A DNA stretch of 64,000 bases from Flammeovirga pectinis (GCF_003970675.1 NZ_CP034562.1:5127501-5191500); one strand, 5' to 3'; positions 10,570-18,824 are shown, counted from the stretch's first letter. Numbers and translations are program-made. The notes: a model not told the origin generated them from the letters alone.

Positions 10570-10986
10570 TTAGTCTACGTATTCGTCAAATACAGCTACT
10601 AAATGTTCAGCAATCATTTCAGCAGAACGTCCTTCGATATGGTGTCTTTCTACAAAGTGAACCAATTCGCCATCTTTGAACAAAGCAATTGATGGTGATG
10701 AAGGAGGATAAGGTAACATTAATTCTCTTGCTTTAGCAACTGCTTCTGGGTCTACACCTGCAAAAACTGTTGTTAAATGCGTAGGCTTTTTTGGAGATGT
10801 AGCTACAGCGTGAAGAACACCTGGGCGACAAGTACCAGCAGCACAACCGCAAACAGAATTAATTACTAAAAGAGTAGTGCCAGATTGAGCAACAGCTTCT
10901 TCTACTTGAGCAGCAGTTTTTAAATCTGCAAAGCCATTGTCTGTTAACTCCATTTTCATTGGAGTAGTTAAATGTTCAGGATACAT
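10570..10986 (-). CDS. BrxA/BrxB family bacilliredoxin (DUF1094, YphP-like)
   Basis: Bacilliredoxins are thioredoxin-fold proteins that remove bacillithiol from mixed disulfides on proteins. The 138-residue product has the family hallmark Cys-Gly-Cys motif in SVCGCAAGTCRPG (about residues 44-56); the third cysteine close by is an extra feature compared with the Bacillus proteins as I remember them. The YPPSSPSIALFKDGE segment (about 95-109), containing a cis-Pro type loop, and the C-terminal RHHIEGRSAE also fit. It is the last gene of the leftward sufS-sufE-sufT cluster (34 bp after sufT), which suggests a link between iron-sulfur assembly and thiol redox repair. Bacillithiol or a related thiol is known in some Bacteroidota. 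Confidence 0.88.
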   Translation of the reverse strand: MYPEHLTTPMKMELTDNGFADLKTAAQVEEAVAQSGTTLLVINSVCGCAAGTCRPGVLHAVATSPKKPTHLTTVFAGVDPEAVAKARELMLPYPPSSPSIALFKDGELVHFVERHHIEGRSAEMIAEHLVAVFDEYVD

Positions 10987-11020
10987 ATTGTTTGTTATAT
11001 TATTATTTTATAAATCTATT

Positions 11021-11368
11021 TTACATGAAGCCAAGTTCTAACTTTGCTTCATCAGACATCATATCTGTTGTGTAAGGAGGTTCGAATGTAAGTTCAATTT
11101 CTACATCTGTAACACCCTCAACTTCTTTTGCTGCTAACTGAATTTCACCAGGAATTTGTTCTGCAGAAGGACAAGAAGGTGTAGTTAAAGTCATTAATAT
11201 GTGTACCTTATTTAAAGGAGGAATTATATTAATGTCATAAATTAAACCTAGCTCGAATACATCTACAGGTATCTCTGGATCGTAAACTGTTTTTATAGCT
11301 TCAACAACCTTTTCTTTTAAAGCTTCTGTGCTTACAGGTTGGCTTGTTTCTTTATTTTCTTCAGTCAT
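11021..11368 (-). CDS. sufT: SufT-like DUF59 iron-sulfur assembly protein
   Basis: The 115-residue protein is a DUF59 / MIP18-type domain, as in SufT and PaaD, which help assemble or transfer iron-sulfur clusters. The conserved start of the domain is seen in TVYDPEIPVDVFELGLIYDI (about 27-46), and the typical TTPSCPSAEQIPGE with its conserved cysteine lies at about 63-76, followed by VELTFEPPYT-like sequence (here ELTFEPPYTTDMMSDEAK). A short Lys/Glu/Thr-rich leader precedes the domain. It sits between sufE and the bacilliredoxin gene on the same strand with gaps of 27 and 34 bp, supporting one operon and the Suf assignment. Confidence 0.88.
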   Translation of the reverse strand: MTEENKETSQPVSTEALKEKVVEAIKTVYDPEIPVDVFELGLIYDINIIPPLNKVHILMTLTTPSCPSAEQIPGEIQLAAKEVEGVTDVEIELTFEPPYTTDMMSDEAKLELGFM

Positions 11369-11395
11369 GACTGTACTATTTCTGTTTAAAAAGGA

Positions 11396-11833
11396 TTAGC
11401 TTTTAGCGCTGTAAGCAAGAGCATAAAATTTCATTTGCTTAATCATTGAAGCAAATCCGTTGGATCTTTGAGAACCAATTACACCGTTCATTCCGATTTT
11501 TTCGAAAAAGAATAAATCAGCATTTATGATTTCTTGAGGAGTACGGTTATTTAAAACACGAATTAATAAACTGATAAGACCTTTAGTAATATCAGTATTA
11601 CTATCTGCAGAATAAATTACTCGTCCTTCTTGGAAATCTGTAGTTAACCAAACTTTAGACTGACAACCTTTAATTAGGTTTTCATCAATCATATATTGTT
11701 CGTCTAGTTTAGGTAACTCTTGTCCTAGTTCCATAATGTAGAAAATTGTAGATTCTCTATCACCATCTAGTAAATCGAAATCATCAATAATTTCGTTTTG
11801 AACTTCTTCTATATTTTTTATTGCAACTGTCAT
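11396..11833 (-). CDS. sufE: SufE sulfur acceptor protein
   Basis: SufE accepts persulfide sulfur from the cysteine desulfurase SufS and passes it to the SufBCD scaffold. The 145-residue product shows the SufE fold and its active Cys in the motif NLIKGCQSKVWL (about residues 48-59). The C-terminal GVIGSQRSNGFASMIKQMK is also typical. It lies 18 bp downstream of sufS, the usual partner order. Length is normal. SufBCD genes are not in this window, so the scaffold must be encoded elsewhere. Confidence 0.93.
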   Translation of the reverse strand: MTVAIKNIEEVQNEIIDDFDLLDGDRESTIFYIMELGQELPKLDEQYMIDENLIKGCQSKVWLTTDFQEGRVIYSADSNTDITKGLISLLIRVLNNRTPQEIINADLFFFEKIGMNGVIGSQRSNGFASMIKQMKFYALAYSAKS

Positions 11834-11851
11834 AATCTTTCACCTTAATTA

Positions 11852-13072
11852 TTAACCAAACATTTTTACAATACGTACCAACCCTTCTATAAAACGATCC
11901 ACTTCTTCGAATGTATTGTAAGCAGAGAAAGAAGCTCTAATTGTTCCTTCTAAGCCATATCTTGCCATAAGAGGCTGTGTACAATGATGTCCTGTTCTTA
12001 CTGCAATACCGCGAGCATCTAGCATCATACCGACATCATAGTTATGAATATTCTCAATTATAAATGATAAAACACAAACTTTGTTTTCTGCTTCACCAAT
12101 TATTTTAGCAGTAGGAACTTCTTTTTTTAGTTTTTCTGTAGCATATTTAAGGATTGCAGCTTCATGTGCAGCCATCTCTTCCTTGCCCCACTTATTGATG
12201 AATTCAATAGCTTTACCAAATGCAATAGTATCTGCTATATTTGGTGTTCCCGCTTCAAATTTATAAGGCAATGTATTGAAAGAAGTGCCATCAAAAGAAA
12301 CTTCCTTAATCATTTCACCACCTCCCATATACGGAGGCATATCATTCAAAATGGCTTCTTTTCCATATAAGAAACCCATTCCTGTAGGCCCAAACATTTT
12401 ATGAGCAGATGATACAAAGAAATCACAATCAAGTTCTTGAACATCTATAGGTAAATGAGCTGCAGATTGCGCTCCGTCAATCAGTACTTTAGCACCAAAT
12501 GCGTGTGCTCTTTCAATAATTTTTTCTACAGGATTAACTGTTCCTAAAGCATTAGAAGCATGAACAACAGAAACAATCTTCACTTTATCAGAAAGCATTT
12601 TTTCAAATTCTTCAAAGATAATTTCACCTTTATCAGAAATTGGAATAGGTCTTACTGTAGCTCCTTTTTCTGCAGCAATTAATTGCCAAGGAACAATATT
12701 AGAATGATGTTCCATTGTAGAAACTAATATCTCATCTCCTTTAGAAAGGTTTGTCTTTCCATAAGTTTGAGCTACTAAATTGATTCCTTCAGTTGTACCA
12801 CTTGTAAAAATAATCTCCTCAGACTTAGCTGCGTTAATAAACTTTTGAAGTAACGTTCTAGTTTCTTCAAATGCTCCGGTAGCCTTATCTGCTAAAGTAT
12901 GTGCTCCTCTGTGTACATTAGAGTTATATCCTTTATAATATTCCTCTAATGCATCAATAACTACTTTTGGTTTTTGGTTTGTTGCACCATTATCAAAATA
13001 GGTTAATGGGTGGCCGTTTACCTCAGTACTTAGGATGGGAAATTCTTTACGAAGTTGTTCAACGTCAATCAT
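11852..13072 (-). CDS. sufS: SufS-type cysteine desulfurase
   Basis: This PLP enzyme takes sulfur from L-cysteine as an enzyme-bound persulfide for iron-sulfur cluster assembly. The 406-residue product has the group II desulfurase features: YFDNGATNQKP near the N-terminus, NSNVHRGAHTLA, the PLP histidine region TMEHHSNIVPW, the Schiff-base lysine in SSAHKMFGPTGMG (about 222-234), and the active-site cysteine in RTGHHCTQPLM (about 359-369). It heads the leftward sufS-sufE-sufT-bacilliredoxin cluster. The start chosen gives the family N-terminus MIDVEQLRKEFPIL. Confidence 0.96.
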   Translation of the reverse strand: MIDVEQLRKEFPILSTEVNGHPLTYFDNGATNQKPKVVIDALEEYYKGYNSNVHRGAHTLADKATGAFEETRTLLQKFINAAKSEEIIFTSGTTEGINLVAQTYGKTNLSKGDEILVSTMEHHSNIVPWQLIAAEKGATVRPIPISDKGEIIFEEFEKMLSDKVKIVSVVHASNALGTVNPVEKIIERAHAFGAKVLIDGAQSAAHLPIDVQELDCDFFVSSAHKMFGPTGMGFLYGKEAILNDMPPYMGGGEMIKEVSFDGTSFNTLPYKFEAGTPNIADTIAFGKAIEFINKWGKEEMAAHEAAILKYATEKLKKEVPTAKIIGEAENKVCVLSFIIENIHNYDVGMMLDARGIAVRTGHHCTQPLMARYGLEGTIRASFSAYNTFEEVDRFIEGLVRIVKMFG

Positions 13073-13130
13073 TTTTTCGTCTTATTTAGAATAAATCTAC
13101 TTCTAATGAAACCGCAATTTTGTATAAAAG

Positions 13131-13198
13131 TTCGTCATCTTCAAGTTTCTTCACATATTCATTCTAAATAAATGGTAAAAAAGATGAATATATGACGA
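13131..13198. repeat. Interrupted inverted repeat in the sufS / merC divergent region
   Basis: The arm 13183-13198 (gatgaatatatgacga) is complementary to two blocks on the other side, 13131-13138 (ttcgtcat) and 13155-13162 (atattcat), separated by 16 unpaired bases. It lies between the divergent sufS and merC-like genes and could be an operator or a folded RNA; function is unknown. Confidence 0.3.
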
Positions 13199-13243
13199 TT
13201 TGTTGATGTTTAAGAGTTATTATCTATTTGCAACTGGATGTTA

Positions 13244-13272
13244 TTTGCAACATGTTTGCATTTCTAAATTTG
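13244..13272 (+). promoter_or_regulatory. Bacteroidota-type promoter for the MerC-like gene
   Basis: TTTG at 13244-13247 is followed after 17 bp by TAAATTTG at 13265-13272, fitting the Bacteroidota consensus. The transcript would start near 13279, downstream of the first possible ATG of the frame (13228), which supports initiation at 13291. Confidence 0.6.
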
Positions 13273-13290
13273 AACCATTTATTTTGTAGC

Positions 13291-13722
13291 ATGATTAAAA
13301 GGCTTCAAGGTAAAATAACACAATACGCAGATCAGATTGGATTTACAGGATCATTATTCTGTTTAATTCATTGTATCTTAACATCTGGTGTTATTGTCGT
13401 GAGTTCAGCAATGTCTCATGTTCATGAAAGTCACAATCATGCTCACCAAATTGACGTCTGGGGGATATTAGATCTTTCTATGATTGCAATTAGTGGAATT
13501 GCAGTTTGGTTTGCCAGTAGAAAAACACATACATCTAGTTTAAAAGTTGGTATGTGGATTTCTTATATGGTTTATGCAGTTACAATGTTAATTAAATATG
13601 TGGGTTACGAACCTACTTGGTTAGCGGTAACATCTTATGTAGCTTCTTTATTACTAATTGCTTGTCATTTGATTAATCTCAGACAAGCTAGCCATTGTTC
13701 GAGTAAAGTTTGTACTATTTAA
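13291..13722 (+). CDS. MerC-domain membrane protein
   Basis: The 143-residue product matches the MerC family of four-helix inner-membrane proteins, first known for Hg(II) uptake but in Bacteroidota usually found beside other metal genes. Four hydrophobic segments are visible, the first with the family cysteines in GSLFCLIHCILTSG (about residues 18-31). A His-rich loop follows the first helix (HVHESHNHAH), and the C-terminus has two further cysteines (HCSSKVC), all suggestive of metal binding. I chose ATG at 13291 rather than 13228 because the promoter lies between the two and because the family N-terminus is short. No merA, merR or merT is present. It converges with, and overlaps by 4 bp, the DUF3299-like gene. 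Confidence 0.8.
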   Translation: MIKRLQGKITQYADQIGFTGSLFCLIHCILTSGVIVVSSAMSHVHESHNHAHQIDVWGILDLSMIAISGIAVWFASRKTHTSSLKVGMWISYMVYAVTMLIKYVGYEPTWLAVTSYVASLLLIACHLINLRQASHCSSKVCTI

Positions 13723-14159
13723 TTTTCTACCTCAATAACTTTAGCTGCAGATAATTTATAAATCAAGCTATAAAAATCATCCCTATTTAAATTTAGCCTT
13801 CCCTTTACCGTAACTTTTTTGTTTACCAAGCTTTGCTTTTTGGGTATATCTAGTTCTATTACTGTTTCAGGACCAGCATTCCCACAGAAAAAACAATTAG
13901 CAAAAGGCATATAGGATAATATACTTGTGCCATTTTCACTATCTACTGGTAGAATATAACCACTTATTGTAATTATTGATCCATCTATCATTTCAACTTC
14001 TCCACCAAAAATGGGTTCCGATACTTCAAAGCCTAATGTTTCATCCATTGATGTTTCCATTTCAACATGGCTTAATGTTTTCCAAACATCTGTTGATGTA
14101 TTTTGAGCAGTACAATGAATAGAAAAGAAAGTAATTATTGATAAAAAATATAATTTCAT
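13719..14159 (-). CDS. DUF3299-like exported protein with CFFCG motif
   Basis: The 146-residue product has a signal peptide (MKLYFLSIITFFSIHCTAQ, cleavage near residue 18) and a small beta-rich domain with ISGYILPVD and PFANCFFCGNAGPET (about 94-108), features of the DUF3299 family of periplasmic proteins. The Cys-x-x-Cys pair could bind metal or be redox active. The gene follows the ABC permease gene by 4 bp and is part of the same leftward operon. In some Proteobacteria, DUF3299 proteins accompany ABC transporters connected with zinc (I recall the Zrg locus of Vibrio cholerae), so a metal-related role is plausible but not shown here. Confidence 0.65.
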   Translation of the reverse strand: MKLYFLSIITFFSIHCTAQNTSTDVWKTLSHVEMETSMDETLGFEVSEPIFGGEVEMIDGSIITISGYILPVDSENGTSILSYMPFANCFFCGNAGPETVIELDIPKKQSLVNKKVTVKGRLNLNRDDFYSLIYKLSAAKVIEVEN

Positions 14160-14163
14160 GATT

Positions 14164-15384
14164 TTATTCTGATAAAGCTTGAGAGATATTTGTTTTTGCT
14201 GCTTGAATTGCTGGAACTATTGATGCTACGAAACCAACAATTAGTGTTCCTGCAAATAAATAGATTTCACCTGTAACAAAGGTAGTTCCTCCAATATTTA
14301 ATGTTGTCAAAGTATCCACTTGATTAGCAGCTATGAAGATACTTAAATGACTTATACTAATACCGATACTAAATCCTAGTAATGAGCACAATAAACCTTC
14401 TATCAATAATAATCCAAAAATATAAGATTGAGGAGTACCTAAAGATCTAAGGTACGCAAGTTCATATTTACGTTCTTTTAATGAGTTATAAAGTGAAATA
14501 AAAATGCTCAAACCAGAAACAATAATTATTGCGATCGCTAAATATTGTAAAGCAGTAATAGCATTTTCCACTAAAGATAATAGTCTTGCGGTTTCATAAG
14601 AAGGAAGAGCTGCTTGCATAGATGTTTGCTCATTCACCATTCTTGGGAGTGTAATAGCACCCATTGGGTTTCTAAATTTAATTAGCATTGTTGTAATTTG
14701 CTTATCAAGAGTATCTTCTTTTTTATCAGAAAGGTTACCATAATTTGCTTTACTCTTGCTTGAATGTTTATGAACATCCCAAATTGATTCTAAACTAGTT
14801 AATAGTAATTGGTCGATAACAGTTCCAGTAGGTTTTAAAATACCAACAATTTTAAAATGTTCATCTTCATGATCGTGTCCTCCTTCACTCATACCATGAG
14901 AACTATGGAAATCATCTCCAATTTTTAAATTCAGTTTTTTTGCAGCAGCAGCTCCAATAGTAACTTCTAAAGGAGTATGTTCTCCCCATAATTTACCTTC
15001 TGCTAATTTACCTTTATAAAGATCTACATACTCATGGGTTGTACCTACAATTCTATGCCCTTTAAAACTATCACCTAAAGACTGTGGTATGGCTTTAGCA
15101 ACAAGAGGATGTTTTTTTAATCTACTAGCATCTTTTAAAGAGATATTTCCGGTAGGAGTATCTACTTGATAAATGGCACAAAGGATAAGCTGTAGTGGGC
15201 TTCCTTTTGCACCTATAACCATGCCTATACCTGCTTGATTTTTCTTTAATGTACTCGAGAAATAATCTTGAGTTAGTAATAAAGCAGATATAATACTCAC
15301 TCCAAAAGCAAAAAGTACAAGGTTTAATACAGTACTCATTGGCTTGTGCCAAAGGTTTTTCCAAGCAAACTTAAAGATGTTCAT
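14164..15384 (-). CDS. FtsX/MacB-type ABC transporter permease with His-rich loop
   Basis: The 406-residue protein has the FtsX-domain layout: one membrane helix near the N-terminus (about 17-40), a large extracytoplasmic domain (about 45-270), and three helices at the C-terminus (about 280-400). The extracytoplasmic domain carries a His/Asp/Glu-rich stretch, SSHGMSEGGHDHEDEH (about 163-178), which looks like a metal-binding loop. The gene is 6 bp downstream of its ATPase partner and 4 bp upstream of the DUF3299-like gene. Relatives act as mechanotransmission transporters (MacB, LolCE); substrate is not evident, but the His-rich loop and the adjacent MerC-like gene point to a transition metal such as zinc. 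That is inference. Confidence 0.85.
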   Translation of the reverse strand: MNIFKFAWKNLWHKPMSTVLNLVLFAFGVSIISALLLTQDYFSSTLKKNQAGIGMVIGAKGSPLQLILCAIYQVDTPTGNISLKDASRLKKHPLVAKAIPQSLGDSFKGHRIVGTTHEYVDLYKGKLAEGKLWGEHTPLEVTIGAAAAKKLNLKIGDDFHSSHGMSEGGHDHEDEHFKIVGILKPTGTVIDQLLLTSLESIWDVHKHSSKSKANYGNLSDKKEDTLDKQITTMLIKFRNPMGAITLPRMVNEQTSMQAALPSYETARLLSLVENAITALQYLAIAIIIVSGLSIFISLYNSLKERKYELAYLRSLGTPQSYIFGLLLIEGLLCSLLGFSIGISISHLSIFIAANQVDTLTTLNIGGTTFVTGEIYLFAGTLIVGFVASIVPAIQAAKTNISQALSE

Positions 15385-15390
15385 ATGATA

Positions 15391-16032
15391 TTATTGTATT
15401 GACTTTAACGTCAAAATATTTTCTTTGAATTCGTTTTTTAACCTACTATCATGTGTTACAATAATTAACGCAGTATTTTCTTCAGAAGATAATTCCCGAA
15501 GAAGTTTAATTACTTCTGTAGCATGTGTATCATCAAGACTAGCAGTAGGTTCATCTGCAAGTAATATAGAAGGCTTATTGATTAAAGCCATGGCAACAGA
15601 TAATCGTTGTTTTTCACCCTCGCTCATTTGTTGAGGTGAACGATCGATATGTTTTATTATACCAAGTCTGTTTAGTAGTTCTTTTACTCTCTCCTTATCA
15701 ATTTTATTTCCACCAACTTTCTGAGCAAAATATAGATTTTCTCCAACCGTTAGGGCTCTTGCAAAATGAGGTTTTTGAAATATAATTCCAATGTACTTCC
15801 CACGGAAACTATCCATTTCTTGACCTTTAAGCTGAGCAATATTCTTATTATTAATTATTATATCACCTGTAGTTGGTTGTAGTAAACCTCCAATAAGGTG
15901 TAACAATGTTGTTTTACCGCAACCAGAAGGTCCAATTATAAGCATTTCGTTACCTGCTTCTAAATTAAAATTTTCAAAGCTTATTTCAGACCCTTTTGGA
16001 TAGGTAAATTTAAGTTGATTGGTATGGATCAT
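15391..16032 (-). CDS. ABC transporter ATP-binding protein (LolD/MacB-like)
   Basis: The 213-residue cytosolic ATPase has Walker A GPSGCGKTT (about 33-41), a Q-loop (IFQKPHF, about 84-90), a signature QQMSEGEKQRLSVA (about 134-147) in which LSGGQ is replaced by MSEGE, Walker B ILLADEPTASLD (about 156-167) and the switch His in IIVTHDSRL. Size and sequence fit the LolD/MacB/FtsE class that works with FtsX-type permeases, and the partner permease follows after 6 bp. It is the first gene of the three-gene leftward operon. Confidence 0.92.
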   Translation of the reverse strand: MIHTNQLKFTYPKGSEISFENFNLEAGNEMLIIGPSGCGKTTLLHLIGGLLQPTTGDIIINNKNIAQLKGQEMDSFRGKYIGIIFQKPHFARALTVGENLYFAQKVGGNKIDKERVKELLNRLGIIKHIDRSPQQMSEGEKQRLSVAMALINKPSILLADEPTASLDDTHATEVIKLLRELSSEENTALIIVTHDSRLKNEFKENILTLKSIQ

Positions 16033-16289
16033 ACATTTAAGTGATAATGGAAAACGAAAGTACTAGAGTTTCTTATAAAAGTAATAATTTAATCTCTAAA
16101 ATATTGATAATAGGGTTATTTGTAGTTTAATGTGAATTATTTTAATAAATGTAAATATTTAAATTTAATTATTGTTAGATGATATTGTTTTATTACTAGT
16201 TTTAGATAAGCAAACCATCAACTTCTTTAAATAGGTATCTGCTATATAAAAACTAAAAAAGACAAAGTAACTATTATTAATTTACAACA

Positions 16290-18176
16290 ATGAAAAAGTA
16301 TTTTTTAACTATTTTATTCGCACTAACGAGTTTACTTATCTATGCTCAAAGGTCTTCTGATTGGAGTTTCTCTATTGAAGGAAAAGAAAAACAAATTTTT
16401 ACACATGCATTTACAGGAATTTCGGTTTTAGAAACAACGAAATTTTATTACGGAATAGACCCTGTAAATAAAAAGCCACTTTGGAAAATAAAGAAAGATG
16501 CTACTAATGAAGCGTTAAATACTGCTAGTAATATCTCAGATATGGCTGGAGCAGATGTAGGTTTAAGTGCTTTTGCAAAGAAATCTTGGGATCCAATACC
16601 AAATTCACCATTAGTATCTATAGATCAACAAATCGTTAATGTATCAACAGGTGAAATACTTGTTCCTGCAGGAAGCTACAAAGAGGTATTAAAAAGTAAC
16701 TTTTTATCTGCAGCATACTCTACAATTTTAGAGGTTGTTACTGAGGATAATCAAAGAAAGGTGTATAATATAGATCTAAATACTAAAAAAGTTGCTTGGC
16801 AAAAAGATTTAGGGAAATATTCTACAACTTCTCAGTTAATGAATAAGACATCTTCTATTCCTAGTGTAGCGTTAGTACCTAAAACTACTAAGAATGGAGA
16901 TATTATTTATAAAGAAAAGAAAGAGTTAATCCTTTTTGATGGAAAAACAGGACAAGAGAAATGGAGATTTATATGTAGCCCTGGTTCATTTTTCCTAAAT
17001 AATGCAGAAGATATTGTAGTAGTTGTGGAAGCTCCTTCTGGATTTAAATCAACTACTTCTGTAAACCCAAAGTTATCGAAAAAAATTATTGCTGTTGATT
17101 TATCGAACGGTAAGCCACTATGGAAAAAATCATTAAAATTAGATGATAATTTTAGAAGTGCTCAAAATGTAAATGATGAAGAATTTTTAGTAAACTATGG
17201 ATCTGGTATAAATATTTTTGATTTCAAAACTGGTGAGCAGAGATGGAAAAAAGGATTTAAGGCTAATAATGTTAAAACTATTAATCAAAAACCTAATGAT
17301 GAGCTAGAGGTTTTTTATGCAAATAAAATCATGATGGTTTCTGCAAAAGATGGAGACGAATTATGGAAAAAGCCTATTAAATTCGATATGGATGAAGATA
17401 TTGAAGGTGGTGTAATAAAAAGAGAGTATGAACAAGGAATTTTAATGGTTCATGGTAGAGGTGTTGGTTTTTATAACAAGGAAACTGGTAAAAAGAAATG
17501 GTTTGCAAAAGTAGAAACTGATAAAGTGGCTTTTAATAACTCTAAAAATATTGTAGCTGTTTTGGATAAAAAGAAATTGTACTTATTTAATCCAAATAAA
17601 GTTGAAAAGAAATTAGAAAAACTCAAACTTGATATTGAAAAACCTAAAGAAATGTTAGGGTTTGAAGTTTTAAGTAATGGATATTTCCTAACAGGAATGC
17701 AAGAGTATTTACGTTTAGATGACAAAGGAAATGTTTTAGGACAAGGTTATTATAAACAACTAACATCTGATAGGTTACTTAAAGCAGCTTTAACAACAAC
17801 AGCAATGACAACATCTGTTTTAGGAGCAAGAGGTGAAGTTGATGATATAGAATTTGGCGTATTCATGAGCCCTGAAAATGCGGAAAAAGTAGCAGACATT
17901 AGTGATTCGGCATTTGATGCTTTAGATAAACTAAAAAAAGAGTCTGAGTTACACGGTACAGCTGAGACTGATGGTAAAAACATTTACTTTATGGAAGGTA
18001 CTAAAACGGAAGCTGGTGACTTATTACAATTTGTAAAAGTAAATAAGGAATCTGGTAAAGAAGAGGATAGAATGGAAGTAGGTAGTAATAGAAAAGTTGT
18101 TTATAAAATTGAATTAAAACAAGGAATTTTATTTGCTGTAGTTGATGGTAAGCTTTGTGCTTATAATCTTGACTAA
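16290..18176 (+). CDS. Exported PQQ-like beta-propeller protein
   Basis: The 628-residue product starts with a signal peptide (MKKYFLTILFALTSLLIYAQ, cleavage near residue 19). Repeated segments of the form DGKTGQEKWRF, LSNGKPLWKKSL, FKTGEQRWKKGF, AKDGDELWKKP and KETGKKKWFAK (from about 150 to 420) are the blades of a PQQ/pyrrolo-quinoline-quinone-type propeller. No residues for PQQ catalysis were identified, and the family here is more likely a scaffold or binding protein. The C-terminal part (about 440-628) is less repetitive. The gene is monocistronic with a terminator at 18201. Function unknown. The preceding 257 bp (16033-16289) hold nothing I can name. Confidence 0.75.
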   Translation: MKKYFLTILFALTSLLIYAQRSSDWSFSIEGKEKQIFTHAFTGISVLETTKFYYGIDPVNKKPLWKIKKDATNEALNTASNISDMAGADVGLSAFAKKSWDPIPNSPLVSIDQQIVNVSTGEILVPAGSYKEVLKSNFLSAAYSTILEVVTEDNQRKVYNIDLNTKKVAWQKDLGKYSTTSQLMNKTSSIPSVALVPKTTKNGDIIYKEKKELILFDGKTGQEKWRFICSPGSFFLNNAEDIVVVVEAPSGFKSTTSVNPKLSKKIIAVDLSNGKPLWKKSLKLDDNFRSAQNVNDEEFLVNYGSGINIFDFKTGEQRWKKGFKANNVKTINQKPNDELEVFYANKIMMVSAKDGDELWKKPIKFDMDEDIEGGVIKREYEQGILMVHGRGVGFYNKETGKKKWFAKVETDKVAFNNSKNIVAVLDKKKLYLFNPNKVEKKLEKLKLDIEKPKEMLGFEVLSNGYFLTGMQEYLRLDDKGNVLGQGYYKQLTSDRLLKAALTTTAMTTSVLGARGEVDDIEFGVFMSPENAEKVADISDSAFDALDKLKKESELHGTAETDGKNIYFMEGTKTEAGDLLQFVKVNKESGKEEDRMEVGSNRKVVYKIELKQGILFAVVDGKLCAYNLD

Positions 18177-18200
18177 TGAATCTTCTTAAGAAGTTGAATA

Positions 18201-18237
18201 AAAAAGTTGTCTTATATTAAGTAAGGCAACTTTTTTT
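18201..18237 (+). terminator. Rho-independent terminator after the beta-propeller gene
   Basis: A stem of about 13 bp (near 18202-18214 with 18222-18234, one G-U) is followed by T7, 24 bp after the stop codon. Confidence 0.8.
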
Positions 18238-18329
18238 ATCTAAAAGCAATTTTATCTTACTTTCAATTAAAGTCATTAGTTACTTTTTAGCATTTGATTA
18301 AATTGCCCAATTAGAATTACAAAAGAATA

Positions 18330-18677
18330 ATGAAGAAAAAACTTATAGTATTAGGTGTAATTGTAGGTAGTGTGTATGTATTATTCATGATCATCTTTTA
18401 CTTTTCATTCGAATCAATTCAAGAAACTCCTGCTTACCATCAAGCTCTGAAAGAAATTAAATTAAGTACGTTAATTCATAAAAGAGTTGGTGATATAACG
18501 GGTGTTGATAAATGGGATAGTGAAGGAAAAGTAGAAATAGAAAATAATTCTACAGAAGGAAAAGCCTATTTTGTTATTCCAATACAAGGAGAGAAAGATA
18601 GTGTTCATGTTTCAATTTCATTATTTGAAAATGAACATGGTAATTGGATTGTGGAAAATATGAAAGTATTAGACTAA
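18330..18677 (+). CDS. Coa1/Tim21-like membrane-anchored protein
   Basis: The 115-residue protein has one N-terminal membrane helix (about 5-27) and a small soluble domain with HKRVGDITGVDKW, GKAYFVIPIQGEKDSVHVSI and NWIVENMKVLD. This pattern matches the cytochrome oxidase complex assembly protein 1 (Coa1) domain, known from mitochondria and from many bacteria where its role is not settled. It sits alone between two terminators and directly upstream of the trp leader. A role in respiratory complex assembly is possible but not shown by context. Confidence 0.65.
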   Translation: MKKKLIVLGVIVGSVYVLFMIIFYFSFESIQETPAYHQALKEIKLSTLIHKRVGDITGVDKWDSEGKVEIENNSTEGKAYFVIPIQGEKDSVHVSISLFENEHGNWIVENMKVLD

Positions 18678-18723
18678 AAAATATTTAATTTGAGTGTAGT
18701 TTACTATAAAAATTAAGATTTGA

Positions 18724-18754
18724 TTGCGAATTTCATTCTTAATTCCTAGTTTTA
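18724..18754 (+). promoter_or_regulatory. Possible promoter of the trp operon leader
   Basis: TTG at 18724-18726 and TAGTTTTA at 18747-18754 (7 of 8 matches to TAnnTTTG) are 20 bp apart. Transcription would start near 18761, almost at the leader peptide ATG (18762), making the leader nearly leaderless. The mismatch in the last base lowers confidence. Confidence 0.4.
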
Positions 18755-18761
18755 TTGCGAA

Positions 18762-18824
18762 ATGATAAAAACAAAAAAAAATATCGTAAAGTCATGGTGG
18801 TGGCGCTCAGTTTCAACTAATTGA
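18762..18824 (+). CDS. trpL: trp operon leader peptide, 20 residues with three consecutive Trp
   Basis: A 20-codon frame from ATG at 18762 to TGA at 18822-18824 encodes a basic peptide ending KSWWWRSVSTN. Three Trp codons in a row (18795-18803) are extremely unusual by chance and lie directly before the first arm of an attenuator hairpin, 116 bp upstream of trpE. As in known trp leader peptides, ribosome stalling at these codons when charged tRNA-Trp is scarce would decide whether the downstream terminator forms. The peptide itself needs no function. It is far too short for routine gene calling. Confidence 0.88.
   Translation: MIKTKKNIVKSWWWRSVSTN

Noticed and set aside
13228-13290. Longer N-terminus for the MerC-like protein starting at 13228
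   Set aside because: A consensus promoter at 13244-13272 lies downstream of this ATG, so the mRNA would not contain it.
13291-13722. Mercury resistance (mer) operon suggested by the MerC-like protein
   Set aside because: No merA, merR, merT or merP is nearby; MerC-like proteins in this phylum are usually linked to other metals.
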